Below are positions 1 to 11,755 of a stretch of 64,000 nucleotides of DNA, in pieces. The DNA comes from Coptis chinensis (taxonomy: Eukaryota; Streptophyta; Magnoliopsida; Ranunculales; Ranunculaceae): NCBI GenBank assembly GCA_015680905.1, contig CM027381.1, forward strand, positions 87,383,501-87,447,500, written 5' to 3'. Position 1 is the stretch's first letter, and each line of letters opens with the position of its first letter. A model generated the notes under the pieces. It was not told the DNA's origin and searched no databases. It was given only the letters and a program-made list of their open reading frames with translations. Made by a program: the position numbers and the translations under genes.

Positions 1-52
1 CTGGTCATCTAACTGACAAACATACCCAGTAGCCTCAATAGCCTCTGCGAAC

Positions 53-2362
53 TTAACCTGTTTGGATGCACCCTTCAGAAACATCAAGCACTCTAAGAGC
101 AAAACGAATGGCATTTTCAGCTGACCTCTTCTTCACCTCCTTCACCACTTGGGAATAAAATTCGGAGGTCTCCACCAAGTGGTCACCAACCTTCTTATCA
201 GAATGAAGACGCTTCTCTTTTATAGCCCTCTCGTAGCCTGACATGACATCATTTGTATGGGCAATAGCTTGGCCAAAAGTTCTCATTTTGGTATTCTTGT
301 GGTGAAGTTCCCCTTATACTTAGTCATGCTTTGCTTGCAGGGTGGTGAAGTGGGAGCGCAGTTCCAAGAACTTTACTTTCCAAGAGGCAGCTTCAGCAGC
401 TCCTTTGAGCTTTTTCCAATGAGTTCTGAAGAGTGGAGATGGTGTCTCTCATATTTTGAAGCCAGTATCAGATTTCTTCTCTTTTGCCAAGAGCTGGTTA
501 ACCTGGATCTGCAGCTCCTCAGCTCTTTTCTCAGCAACCTCTTTCGCCCAGACCAGTTCACCAGTAACCATGTCGTCAGTAGCTGTACTAGCAGAGGCCG
601 CAAAAATTGGTTCTTTCATGGCCAGAAAGTTACTTACTAACTGGAAAAGAATATAGAATGTGTAAGTAACATAATGAGAGAAACAGAACATTGAATAGAA
701 AAGAAAGTCTTACCTTGGCTAGATGAACAACATATCGAGAGAAGGACAGATCCAGGCTCCTAGCCATATTGGCTTCAGCTTTGTCAACAGGAAGTCGCGC
801 AGCTTCCAAAACTCCAAACGCGATATTAACATCATTAACAGAATGCTTGTTGGTAACAGGAAGTTCATCAGTTCGTCCCAACGCCTCATCACCGCGATCA
901 TCTCCCTTTCAGGGGAATCCAGAGATCGAGGCGAGAAGGGGATGTCATCACTCTCCCTCCTTCTATCACCAAATTGAAGAGGGAGAGCGATAGTTACAGC
1001 AGTTGTGTCAGCAATATCCTTCCCCTTACGATTATCGGGGAGGGAAGGGTCAACAGTCAAAGGACCATTGTCACCAGTTTGTTCAGAACCTGTAGGAGGA
1101 TCTGGAACTGGTAGGGGTACAACTACATTCTTGCAAGACTTAACAGATGGGGGAATACTAGCAGGGACCTTGAAAAGTGTTTCTTCATTTACGGTGAGAG
1201 AACGAAATTTCATTTTCTTACCAGATAGGGCAACATCAGAAGGAAAAGCAGTATCATATCTCTTCAATTTAGAATGGGTGGACGCACACATTTCCCTTTT
1301 AAAATTGCTAGTCGCCAGCATTTTGCAGTTCGGGGCCCCTCCCGCCAGTGATCACACAATCATCACTGACTGCAGACTCTTGAACTGAGCCCAATGTTGC
1401 AACATCACTAGAGACGGCCACAAAACTCTTCTTCTTACGGTTTCCTCTTCTTCTGGTAATAAAAAAGGAGTCATCCTGAACTGGGGGAGGAAGAAGTCCA
1501 GCAGCCTGATCTACAGGAGGAGGGAGTGTTGTGTGCCTATAATTCACAATATTTATCCTAAAAGGGGAAAAGTCGGGGGCAAGTTGCAGTAATTCTTCAG
1601 CAGACATGTTGAAATATTCAAAAAGACGGGTGGGATCAGAAACTATCACCCAAGGCATCCTTTGTTCCTTAGGGATCTTCTTGATGATATCCACCAGAGC
1701 AGCATCATTTGCAGTTAGTTGGTTCCAGGGGGAAGAGTCGTCTAAGAAAAAACAGCAAAGAAACTTAAGGGAAAAGATTATTGTAATGATTGCCAAATTC
1801 GTAAGAAAAGAGACTTACTGGTTGGAGCATGGGTGTGTTTTCTGGGAACAGGAATTCCCACAGGCACACCATCAGAATCAAAAGGGCGAACATCCCAGGC
1901 ATCACCCAACACACGAAGGTGGTGATCAGCCCAACCTTCGTCACTCTGCTTCCCCTCGAAAAAGACAATAGGAGAATTCTTGTCTCTGGTCATGAGGTAG
2001 TAGTACGATTGGTCTCGAATACGCTGGACCTCATAAAAGTAACCAAACACCTAACGATTCAGAACAAATCCATGTCTCTTGGCAAGAAGGGTATAATACA
2101 TGACAGTTCTATAGAACAAGGGTGCTGCCTGACCAAGAGCAAGATTAAAGTGAATCAGACACTCTATTAGCATTGGGTGGAGGGGAAGAGTGAGTCCGAC
2201 CCTAAGTTGACCAATGGTGATGAGCGCCACTTCTTTGTAAGCCAACTCGTCAGATAATCTCCCCCACTCTAGGCTAATATCTTCAGGGATGTGAAATTTC
2301 TCCCTGATCAGTTTAAGAGTAGAGAGATCCCCGAAGTTTATAAGTGACCAATTGGGATTCAT
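53..2362 (-). CDS. E0 antisense accessory ORF (putative gypsy-type transposon protein, Transposase_28-like)
   Basis: A series of minus-strand coding blocks runs from an ATG at 2362 down to about 53. The first block contains a stretch LTLPLHPMLIECLIHFNLA followed by a conserved helical segment, resembling the plant 'putative gypsy type transposon' domain (from memory PF04195, not searched). The middle is proline- and serine-rich with a basic patch (RRRGNRKKK), and the last blocks (about 600 to 53) are predicted coiled coil. Canonical introns with GT and AG ends lie at 1742-1818 (77 bp) and 641-713 (73 bp). No enzymatic motif is visible and the function is unknown. ORFs of this kind are known in antisense orientation between pol and the 3' LTR of Tat elements. 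Copy condition cannot be judged without transcripts. Confidence 0.55.
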
Positions 2363-2942
2363 GATTGAAAAAGAAAGAAAGTTTGGAGCTTTGCTTAAAC
2401 CCTAATAAGAGATCAAAGGTTTCAGTATGCAGGGAAAAAAGTAGCGGAAGAGATAATGAGGGTTCTCTCACCAGATCCTTTATATACAGATAAGATGGAC
2501 GGTTACAATGAGCCCAAGCATTGTGTCTTTTCGAGATGGAACTGCCATCATTACCTTTTTTGGGAAACGGCATATCTGTTCGAGCCGTCTTTTCAGAGCC
2601 TTAATTAGTTGATTACGTAAGCAGTTCCCGTAACTATTTAGGAAAATGATTCTTGCGCCAAAAATAGTATCGCTTCAAGGGCCCACGTGCTAAATGGCAC
2701 GAGAGGGGGAATATGTAAGGGGGATTTCCCGTCATTAGATAAATGACACGTATAGGGGAAATAACCCAGGACTATATGTGTCCAGAATGAGACGAAGACT
2801 ATCGGATCAGTTCTATGGATAAGTGAACTCATGCTTCGCACGAGTGTTTAGTAGACATGCTAGGCACGTGATTGACCGCCTCTAAGCACACGGTTCTCAA
2901 GTCGTTAAGGCCCGACATGGGCCGGTTCACGAGCGGGAAAAT

Positions 2943-3400
2943 TGATGATGATGATCTTTGATGATAAGGAAGGAATTGTGATGACATATCTTGAAGAGTT
3001 ACCTTTTAGATATAATCTTCCCATAAATGATGGGACATTATGATCAGCAAAGAAACTTATCTCTTACAAGATATGGTCTAAATTCAGACTTACATAAAGA
3101 GAGAATTCCTAATAGGAAGATAGAGTCCAAAGATGGAAGGGAACTCACAAGCGGTGGATACAACCCTAACCCTAGGACTCTCAAAGCTTTTCCTATATAA
3201 GTCATAGGGATTTCTCTCTTAGGAACGACGAAAGATAGGGTTTGATTCTCCAATAATAAACAAGGAGATACGTAGGCAGCCGCCAAGTGGTTCAACCCTG
3301 AACTCACAATCATCTCATCCCTTCTCTACTCAGTAAAGGCTTCCTGATCATAAATCACAGAGGAAGATCAGGGGATACTCAAAAATTCCCCTACAATATT
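2943..3400 (+). repeat. E0 3' LTR
   Basis: Starts TGATGATGATG right after a purine-rich tract (GAGCGGGAAAA) and ends CCCCTACA where Copia coding sequence begins. It is 458 bp, with a TATA box at 3194-3200 and the GATACGTAGGCA motif downstream, consistent with U3-R-U5 order on the plus strand. The left border is inferred from the TG start and the polypurine tract; the right border is fixed by the Copia frame. Confidence 0.7.
3194..3200 (+). promoter_or_regulatory. TATA box of the E0 LTR
   Basis: TATATAA lies about 250 bp into the LTR, the expected U3/R position. Transcription would run out of the LTR into the Copia remnant. Confidence 0.5.
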
Positions 3401-4270
3401 GATGTCTGTTATCATTTTGTGCGGAATGTAGTTGAGGATGGTGATGTAGGATTTGAGAAAGTGGACACCCATGAGAATCCTGCTAATATGCTGACGAAGG
3501 TTGTCACCGGAGTTAAGTTCCAACAGTGTTTGGACTTGCTCCAAATCCTATATGTTTGATTAGAGCCCTTTGTGTGCATGGCCCTTCGGGGCAGTTGATG
3601 GTGAGTTTCGGGATGTTTGAAGATTTGTGCTTCTTGCTGGATGTGTTCGGCTTGGTTTTATGTGTTAAAACCTCACTGAGGTGGAGAATGTAGAGAAAAA
3701 GGGATGTTTGTGTTTCTCTTACTTAGTCAAATTTTGGTGGTCGAGAGAAAAAAAAGTTACTGGACTTTTCTTGTCAAAAGTTTGTCAGGCACGCACATGC
3801 TCAAACAAGCCTACTACTGTATGCGACGCAGCTTCCACCAGATTCATTGGTGCCTTCTCGACCGTTTTGATCCAGTACAAAACAAAAGTTTTTTTTTTTT
3901 TTTTTCTAAAAAAAAAATTAACCTAACCAATACTGGAATAGAGAAAAAGATTGATAGTGAGAGTTTATTCTTTGTGAGTGAATTGAGAGCTCTTGTAACA
4001 TGTTACTCTGTGTATCTAGTAAAGCTTGGAATTCACCGGTGGACGTAGGCACATTGCCTAACCATGTTATATCCGTGTCTTGTGGTTTGTTCTCTTTTAC
4101 ATTAATTCTATTTACTTTATATGCTTGTTAGTTGATATTGAGAAGTGTTGGGATAGTACTTGGAGGGTGTTGAAGTCTTGTCTAGTAAGAAAGATCAATC
4201 TTTGTGTAGGGTTGATCTATTTGTAGTGAATAACATTGTTTCCGCTGTTAGTTATTCACAACACAGAACA
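3401..4270 (+). mobile_element. 3' end of a Ty1/Copia element, target of E0
   Basis: From 3401 to 3559 the plus strand encodes the extreme C-terminus of Copia pol (RNase H tail), with the hallmarks IDVCYHFVR and NPANMLTK, ending at a TGA. About 130 bp of untranslated sequence, a polypurine tract (GAGGTGGAGAA) and an LTR follow. The upstream part of this element is absent because E0 lies directly against it. The lineage looks Tork/SIRE-like from the tail motif, but this is not certain. Confidence 0.8.
3689..4270 (+). repeat. Copia 3' LTR
   Basis: The left end is placed at TGTAGAGAAAAAGGG immediately after the polypurine tract. The right end is uncertain, somewhere among CA dinucleotides between 4260 and 4270. 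A run of T and A at 3890-3920 lies inside. No second LTR is in the window to confirm the limits. Confidence 0.5.
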
Positions 4271-4563
4271 TGTTGGTGTCCCTTGCCAACTCACTAAACT
4301 CTACCACAATTTTGGACTAAATACCAGGCACTCCATCTCCGACGAGGCGCCAGTCCAGCATATCCTTGGGGTAGCACAGGCCTAATTAGCAAGGAACGAT
4401 GTCCACATGGCTATGTACAAAAGAAAAATAACCAAAGAATTCCTTTGCAGACATTGAAGAGCAAATACCAACTTAAGTAACTATTCAATTGACAAACTCA
4501 AAGGGCCATGAGCCCATGATACTAGGTAGTAAGTACAGCCTCATCGTCATGTGAGAACTATAG

Positions 4564-4683
4564 GTCTTGCGCCGGGACTGGACTGATGTCAGACTAAACT
4601 CAGGTCTTGGGGTGGAACCTAACCAGTGTTAGACTAAACTCCGGTCTTGGTCCGGAACCTAACAGTTGTCGAACTAAACTCCT
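4564..4683 (+). repeat. 40-bp tandem repeat, three units
   Basis: Units start at 4564, 4604 and 4644, each opening GTCTTG and closing AGACTAAACTC or GAACTAAACTC. The period is exactly 40 bp, and the units are diverged from one another. Confidence 0.8.
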
Positions 4684-6132
4684 ACTGCAACGTCAGTTTG
4701 TCACCCTATATTGGTCAAGTTGCCTTTCAAGCATACCCGAGGGGTATCACAGTTGGCCGTCTTAAAGATGAGCCAAACCTAGCTCTATTACCAGTTTGTA
4801 ATGACCCACTCCATCACCATGTCGCCATTTAAACCACGTACTCTCTATGAGGGTTATGGGTTTCGTCAGTAGGACTTAGTACTAAGTAGAGATTCATCAT
4901 CACTATAAAACACAAGGGCTTGAACAAAATCTGAACGATGCTCTTATAAATAACTCGCACAACCACCACTAAGACTAGACACCTTTCCAGCTAACCCTTG
5001 AGGTAACACAATCCTTCACCTTTAGGACAAGCACACCTGGCTCCGAAATCACTTCATTATTATGTGTATATCACTTCCAAGCACATATCCTTTAGCTGAT
5101 TTTGATCACTCGTTCTTATGTGTTTGGTAGGGGGTGTATTTGTTGGGATTATTTTAATCCTGCAACTTTAACATGCTAATCTATTATTGATCAAAAAAGA
5201 ATTAAAAGAAAAATACCTTCAAAGCCAGAATTGGAGATTGACAGTAAAGAGAAACTTTCCAAAGCTGAATCCAAATCACGTAGTCTTCAGCATTCTAATA
5301 GTATTCACCACACAACATACTACAAAACTCTTTTGCTTTTCTCTTACTTTTAGTTGTACTTTTCCTGGAAAGACTAATGGTCTCTTTCACCAAAAAGTCA
5401 TCTTTGTATCACCTTTCCTTATATTAAAGCTGAGTACAGCTAAGGTGGACAATCAATCCTAGGTGGCAATTTCTTATAGCAGAACTCTCCCACGTGGATC
5501 AATTAAAATTGTCACGTAGACTCATCTCTCCACTAAAACTCTTCACGAGATAATAGCAAACCCAATTCATCGCCACTTCTAAACTTACTTGGTTTATGCC
5601 GCTAGCTCATCTCTTCCTTCAAAACTCATATGATAATGATAGGGGTAGGTGCTTTCTAGAGGCAGAAGATTATGCTTTTGTTAAAGGTATAACTAAAGCT
5701 TTACCTAGACATGAGAAGAGAAAAAGAAACCTTTCAGTCGATCAAGTTCTGAGCCCGATTCACATGCCTTAAAAGGTACAACAGCCCAAGCATTATATCC
5801 TATAGCAAAACCCAATTTATGGATGAAAGGTTTGCTAGATAACTAGTGGTTAGCGTCACTGTTGAGTTTAACTGCCAGCAATACATGTATGTCACCAAGA
5901 TGCGAGTCAGAAACATCTTTGAGAAGATTAGAAGATTTCCCGTACCCCTTTTAATTATATAGAAAACAGTCCTCAACAGGATACGATGTTCATCAAACTT
6001 CAGTGAGCAAGTGTTTCCAAAATTGAGCTTTCCCTCGGGAAATATTATATTATACTACACAATTGTCGACTACAAGTTTGGCCAGAGTGTGTACAAGTAT
6101 TACATTTCAGCATCGCATAGTTAACTTATTAG

Positions 6133-6199
6133 AACAAATTCTATTAGCAATCGAATCTAAGTATGAAAAATAGATAACAAATTCTATTAGCAATCGAAT
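6133..6199 (+). repeat. Short direct repeat pair (24 bp)
   Basis: A 24-bp sequence beginning AACAAATTCTATTAGC occurs at 6133-6156 and again, identical, at 6176-6199. Confidence 0.75.
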
Positions 6200-6776
6200 T
6201 GTGCTGCTCATCTTCTGATTACTATCTTATTTTTTCATTACCATCTATGTTCTTTCTACTCATCTTCATCTTCTACGTTCTTCCTGTTGATTCATTGAAA
6301 GGTATTATATATCTCTTTTCCTCATTATCTATTCATCCATGTATTTGCAAATCGACAACATCATACCACACTTCTATGTTTGTACGATCAAGTAAGGTGT
6401 ATGATTGTACTTACTAGACCTTTTTTTTTTTTTTTTTTTTTCCTGAAAGGAAGATATCTTCTATGTTTTATATCCGGTTCTTCTACGTCCATCCTATATA
6501 ATAGACGTCATGGATTAGATCAAAGGAGCTAATAAGTGTCTTTATTGTAGTCTGACCAATTACCATACCCTTATCGAAACATTGCAGCCACCATTCTGTG
6601 CTATCGGAGTAATATTATATACCTCCTTGTGTCACTGCAGTTAACTTTTGTTTCATCCTTAAGTCAGAGTGCACTAAACTGATTTGTACATACACAAATA
6701 GAAACACAATCATACACATATTATCATTTATAGGAAGATAAATTTTTCCGAAGATTAGATAGTCAATAGTACATAC

Positions 6777-6968
6777 CTGTTTATATGCGCAAAGAACCAG
6801 TCTTTACAATAGTCGCTAACACCTATTGTGTAGATAAGATCATTAGTTAGATCAACAGACTAAGCGACTATGTTGAAATACCTGTACTTACTGTTGGTGC
6901 AAAATATATTGCATTAATCAATTATACATCCCTGTTTACCTGGACAAAGAACCAGTCTTTACAATGGT
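6777..6968 (+). repeat. Diverged direct repeat pair (~39 bp)
   Basis: Two copies of a sequence containing AAAGAACCAGTCTTTACAAT lie about 153 bp apart (6777-6815 and 6930-6968), the flanks being unalike. Confidence 0.6.
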
Positions 6969-7217
6969 CTTAGAAGAATTAAAACGGATGTTTTAGGTAG
7001 AACTACAATAACTATACACTAAATTTGACTGACAGAATACCCATGTAGTCACTTACATATGTAGAAGAACATCTTGCTCTAACTGACTGCACTTTAGTAG
7101 CATGACACATTAGTGCGCAACGGGTATTCCACTTTGAAATGCTTGAGCTTGAATTCTAATCCCTTTCGGATGGCATCCACTAAGACAAACACTATGGGTA
7201 TATGGGTAGAAACAAAA

Positions 7218-7508
7218 GGTGATCTCCTTTTTATAAAACACATAGATAGCAGTAACAATATGTATAGAATAAACAGTTCCAGCACCAGAGTTAGCAAATA
7301 TGGTTATCAGAACATGCTCTTTGACATTGAATGGTCCGGGATTCATACTGAATTCCCATCGAGTTCCCTTGAAGAATACGCGTTTAGTGATTGTTGAAGC
7401 CATTAAATGTCCAAGTGGTACCACGACAATTTGAGCTGATATAGCTGTGATGGTTAAAGGCTCTTTTCTGTACCAGAAAATTTGGTTTAGAAATGAGAGC
7501 AGAACACA
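7218..7508 (-). pseudogene. Oligopeptide transporter (OPT family) exon fragment
   Basis: The minus strand encodes about 97 residues that match the plant OPT family closely: motifs [38 protein letters not shown] and [10 protein letters not shown] occur in the family order. OPT proteins are proton-coupled peptide or metal-chelate transporters of about 700 residues with many membrane segments, so this is roughly one seventh of a gene, from the N-terminal third. Downstream the frame runs into unrelated sequence just after the KK-x-TF segment; this may be an exon end or a break. Upstream it abuts a Copia reverse-transcriptase remnant. No other OPT exon was recognised nearby. I infer a relic of a host gene disrupted by, or captured next to, retrotransposons. 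Confidence 0.8.
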
Positions 7509-7555
7509 AGGGGGATAGTAGCGACAACAAAGCAAAGCAGGGTTCTGGGGCAAGA

Positions 7556-8036
7556 TTATGATCTTTGCCACTGGAGCAAATGTATCCAAATACTCAATGT
7601 CATACCCCTGGGAGAAACCTTTAGCTACTAGACGGGATTTGTACCGCTCAAGTGTGCCATCAGAGTGAGTCGATATTCACTTTATAGACTAACTTAAGCC
7701 CCATAGTTTTCTTACCCTCAGGAAGAGGGACTAGATCCCGGGTTGTGTCTGCTTTAACGCCGATCACTCTTCTGCCATTGCTTGCTGCCAATGAGGTATC
7801 TTGGATGCCTCACAATCATCACCCTTTTCAGATGGGGGTTCATGAAAGGAATGAACAAGCTGCAATAAAGGATATGTAGTTCGAGTCAAGGTCTCAAAGG
7901 GAGAAAGCGTCGCGAGAACTTGATGTTCCCTTACATGATTTCTCCAAACACTTACCCCTGTTATATGATAGGGGGAGCAGAAGGATTAGCATCCAGAGGA
8001 GCAGTACTTGAGGAGTTGGTAGGCATTTATGATATG
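7556..8036 (-). mobile_element. Ty1/Copia pol remnant (linker and start of reverse transcriptase)
   Basis: Read on the minus strand, the block carries the Copia signature around the start of RT: a VYKVN-like segment, a segment resembling [14 protein letters not shown], and [10 protein letters not shown]. It stops soon after that motif and passes into the OPT fragment. Its other end is the insertion point of E1 at 8036/8037. The copy is old and heavily decayed. Confidence 0.7.
8032..8036. repeat. E1 target-site duplication, left copy
   Basis: ATATG directly precedes the TG of the E1 LTR and is repeated at 26391-26395 after the other LTR. Confidence 0.9.
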
Positions 8037-9414
8037 TGATAAACTCCAAATGACTAGTTTACCTACGAAATAAACGATGAATTCACAACGCAAGTAAAAC
8101 TAAACTTAATGATGCTATATGTTTATCAAAGAATTCTACTCACCGTACATGAGATATAGTGGAGTAGATAAGTTCGTTCCACTCTAGTGCTCTAGCACGG
8201 ATGTTTTCTAATCTAACTAAATTTTTTTAAGTCTATGAGAGTTTTACGAAGGGAATTATACTACGATGCAACTACCCACAAGATGCAACTAGTCGGTTAT
8301 CGAATACTAAGGGAATGCTACGTTGATTCTATGATAAGGAGTTAGAGGGGGTTGATTCCACCTTAACTCAACTTAATCCACTAACGATTTAATCGTCGTA
8401 ATCCGAATGAAGCGCCAGCGAGAACAATTGGTTATTCCTAATCCCTAATTATACATGGCATTTCTACCAATTCATAACTAGCATGTGAACAATTAAACCC
8501 ATTCTCATGGTGAACTAATCATTTCTAGAGTGGAATAGAAAAAATCACGGCGATTCTACGATAATCGGAATCAAGCTTTCATCAAGGCTTCACAACCCCC
8601 TCTAATGGAGGTTTAGCCTTGAATCATTCAAGAATCATTTCCATTTATATTAAAACTAAACATAATATAAAGCATTTGAAATTTATTTAATTAAACAATA
8701 ATGAAATCTAATTTAATGACTAAATTGAACTAAGGACATGAATTGAAATTAGATCTAAAATTGGAATTGACAAAATCGAAATGGATAAAGAATACTACTT
8801 TATTGATCTAATCAAATGAAGAACAAGATTCAAAGGTTTAATCTAATAAGGGATTTGAAACTAATTAAAGAAGACAATTAAATCTAGATCTAGAAGCTAT
8901 TTTAATGGCTACTTTCTATTCTAAGCTATCTACCCTAATTCTCTACTAATTAATCTACCATTAACAAAGACTTAAGCTTTTGTTCTTATACATTCAGATC
9001 CAAAATTCGTGCATGGGCTTGGAGCCAGGGTTTGGGCGGAGAATCGAGCCCAAAAACCCAGTCTTTCGATCAAAAGGCTTTCTTCAGCTGCAGTTGGCTT
9101 CCACAGACTTTTCGTCCACTTCTGCTCCTCTGATTGGGTCAAGGCTTGGACCATTGCAAAGCTCTTTCCGAGCCGGTCGTTTTGACATAAGGCATGCCCA
9201 ATTCGGAGTCTGAGTCCAAAGATGGCTTCGGAAGTTCTCGCTAACTTTTGCTCCTTTATCTCGCTAAAGTGGTACATTTCTGCACATAATGGACTTTGAA
9301 GCCCGAAATGCATAAAAAACGCGTGTCGGTGTTAACTCTTACTTATTATTCACATAATTGGTCTCTAGTATGATTATTAAAGGGGTTAAAACTACAGTTT
9401 TGGGCTCTTATCAA
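8037..9414 (-). repeat. E1 3' LTR
   Basis: Plus-strand ends are TGATAACTCC and GGGCTCTTATCA, the same as the LTR at 25013-26390 and of equal length. A reversed TATA-like motif lies near 8987. Beyond the right end the sequence continues into the GCTTGTCCTCAAGC motif that marks the polypurine region of this family. Confidence 0.9.
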
Positions 9415-11755
9415 ACCTTTAAAACAAACATTTTGCTTGTCCTCAAGCAAAGATGAGAAATAGAATAAGTGACAAAAATGGAGTTCTACCTAATCGTTCG
9501 CTACTGAGTCGATTGCATTGACCATATGCAACAAGGCCTTAAACCACTAGGAATTCCCTAGTGGACGAAGTTATAGCCTTCGTGAGAGTTTTCGATGAAG
9601 GTACTCACAAACTTCATCTATACTACTGGCGACTAAGAAAATAAAACTATTGTTTCCTTATTCATGCTCAACTATCTATACATCTCTCTAGCAATTACAT
9701 AAGAATAACGGTCAAAGCCCTAAGTTAATATATGCATAATAATCAATCATCTACAATACATATATATACAATGAGTAGTACTATCAAATGTTTAGCGGGT
9801 TTGTTTTCGAGAACTTCGGAATAAGCGTCCTTAAGTAGGTTCTCACAATAATAGTCAAGAAACAACACTCGATTTTTTCACTCAAGTTTAAAGTTACTCC
9901 GATTGTATGCAGTGGGCACACTTTACCTTACAATCTCCATGACAACAAGGAAGAGGGGTCAATCAAACACATCGCCACTTATTTATCACACTAACTTTAT
10001 TCCTAATTGGGCTTTAGAGGTCTTTATTAGGTGTTACGGGGATTAGGAGATGGTTTAAGAAGGAAAGGAAATGGATATTCAAAGGACAAGTCCGAGATAA
10101 TAGAGTCTTAGGTATTATGTAACTTTAGAAAACCTTGTTATTTTCTTTTGCTTCTATACTTTGTTTCCATCCTTAGCCATATTTTTTTTTTTTCTTTTTC
10201 TTTGGCTTTTGACTCCCTTTTTATTCTATTTTTTTTTTGGAGTTTTATTTTATTTTATTTTATTTTTCTTTTCTTTGGATGGAAACTTCTTTTTCTTTAT
10301 TTTTGAAGCAACTAACAATTTTTTTTTTTTTACACGGGTTTTTTTTCTCTTCTTCTTTCTTCACTCATTCTATTCTCGGACTTATTCTAAATTGGGTAGG
10401 TTGATTTATTTTTTTTTTTTTTTTTTTTTTTTTTGTTTTTGTAACAGGGGTAAAGGAATTGTGGTTTATGGAAGGGCTAATGAAAGGCTCGAGTGGCGAC
10501 TAGCGGAAAATAATTCATAGGTTTGAATTTCTATATATCGATCCAAAGAAATGGCCTAAATTCTCACTTAGGATATGGTTTAGTGATCAAGCAAGTGGGC
10601 GTGTGATTTCTCTATCCGGATTTTACTTCTCCCTTGTGTCATTTCTCAAATGTTTAGCTCATATAAGGCTTTTAGGCTATATTCTCACAGGATTTGTAGA
10701 ATAAGTACTCTAGCCTAGATTTGAAACTTCTTGCTAACAATCATAGATACTTCATGTAATATATTTATAGATAGATGCAAAGATTATTACCTACATTATT
10801 AACCTAAGTTTCTAACAATTATTACGATGCAACAACTATGTGAGACTTCTAGATTGTTAAGAGCATGGAGAAAGAAAACAATACCAATATTCCTAAGTGT
10901 ATAGCATAAACTTATTTATTTATATTTTTAAATTTTTGAAATTTTAACTAGAAACAAATGCATATTATATATTTATATCCTAGCGGATGTCTTAATTACC
11001 GTGTTTCTATGCCCCAAACAAAGAAGCATGCTTTGTCCTCAAAGCATTGTAAATAAAGAGGGTAAGAAAAAAATACCATTGAAAGCGTGAAATTCAGAAA
11101 CATCGCAAAACAATGTTAAGCGTACTAATATAGGAAATAAAAGCCGACGCAACTCTATAAGAGTTCCACCCATTATGGGGTTAACCTAATTAAATTGCTT
11201 GGGACATAAGTTGGACACTAACGTAAACTAAAACTTACCTCCACTCCCCGTTGTTATTCGGTCATCTTCGGTCATCCTCTACTTCTATAAAGAAGTGAGG
11301 TTCCTTCGTGGTCCCTGCCATGCTATGATAATTTGCGGGCTTCACATGCATTTATCATCTATGGTTGCTAACCTATTAAGTGCCACTTGGTCGATGGGGT
11401 GTAGGGTGCAACCGGTGAGGTTGTATCCGCCACCCATGCCAAAGTCATTGCACGGAAAGATCGAATAATACTATTGGTGGGTCGCGACCGCGGTGTCTAC
11501 CTTAATCAATCCGTGAAGCGTGTACAAAAAGCGGGGAAAGAAACATAGCATAATACGTGAAATTAAAAGGGCATATAGGCTCGTGCTAAACTAGACATCA
11601 AAGTCACGGGAAGGTCATAGAACCGGCGTCCATTGGCTAAAAGCAATGAAAACGCTGCGCAAGTGGCGTCATTCACGGAAGAAAAAACGCCATTCCCCAA
11701 AAAATGTTTAGCATTATCCAAAACATAGCAGTTCTATGTTCATGGAGCCCAAGGG
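9415..11755 (-). other. E1 3' noncoding region, unit 1
   Basis: No gene is supported here. It holds the polypurine-like motif at about 9430 (reversed GAGGACAAGC), long T-rich tracts at 10180-10440, and a second copy of the motif at about 10995-11045 (CCCCAAACAAAG and TTTGTCCTCAAAGC). It is repeated at 15380-17699 and matches E3 at 56081-57884 in reverse orientation. Confidence 0.8.

Larger units (their letters stand above)
1..3400 (+). mobile_element. E0: 3' part of a Tat-lineage Ty3/Gypsy LTR retrotransposon
   Basis: The visible part holds an antisense accessory ORF (minus strand, 53-2362), a short spacer and a TG...CA-bounded LTR at 2943-3400. The gag-pol part would lie left of the window. 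Assignment to Tat rests on the antisense ORF before the 3' LTR, an arrangement known for this lineage, and on an LTR motif GATACGTAGGCA at about 3270 that is shared, inverted, with the Tat element E2 at 30854. At 3400/3401 the sequence passes directly into Copia coding sequence, so E0 is inserted in a Copia element. It is an old copy, cut by the window edge. Confidence 0.7.
4271..7217. other. Unassigned spacer
   Basis: No gene or element could be recognised on either strand; the few ORFs are short and lack motifs. It holds a three-unit 40-bp tandem repeat (4564-4683), short direct repeats at 6133-6199 and 6777-6968, and a poly-T run at about 6420-6441. A possible LTR start (TGTTGGGATT, 5149) has no matching end. 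The region between the Copia LTR and the OPT fragment could be degraded element sequence or remnants of the OPT locus. Confidence 0.5.

Noticed and set aside
5149-6100. Possible Copia LTR starting TGTTGGGATTATT with a TATA-like element near 5420
   Set aside because: No matching end, second copy or polypurine tract could be fixed; kept as unassigned spacer.
7113-7397. Plus-strand 94-codon ORF
   Set aside because: Opposite-strand shadow of the OPT fragment, whose minus-strand product matches the transporter family.
10161-10520. Phe-rich plus-strand ORF (also 15989-16341)
   Set aside because: Produced by T-rich low-complexity sequence in the E1 3' region.
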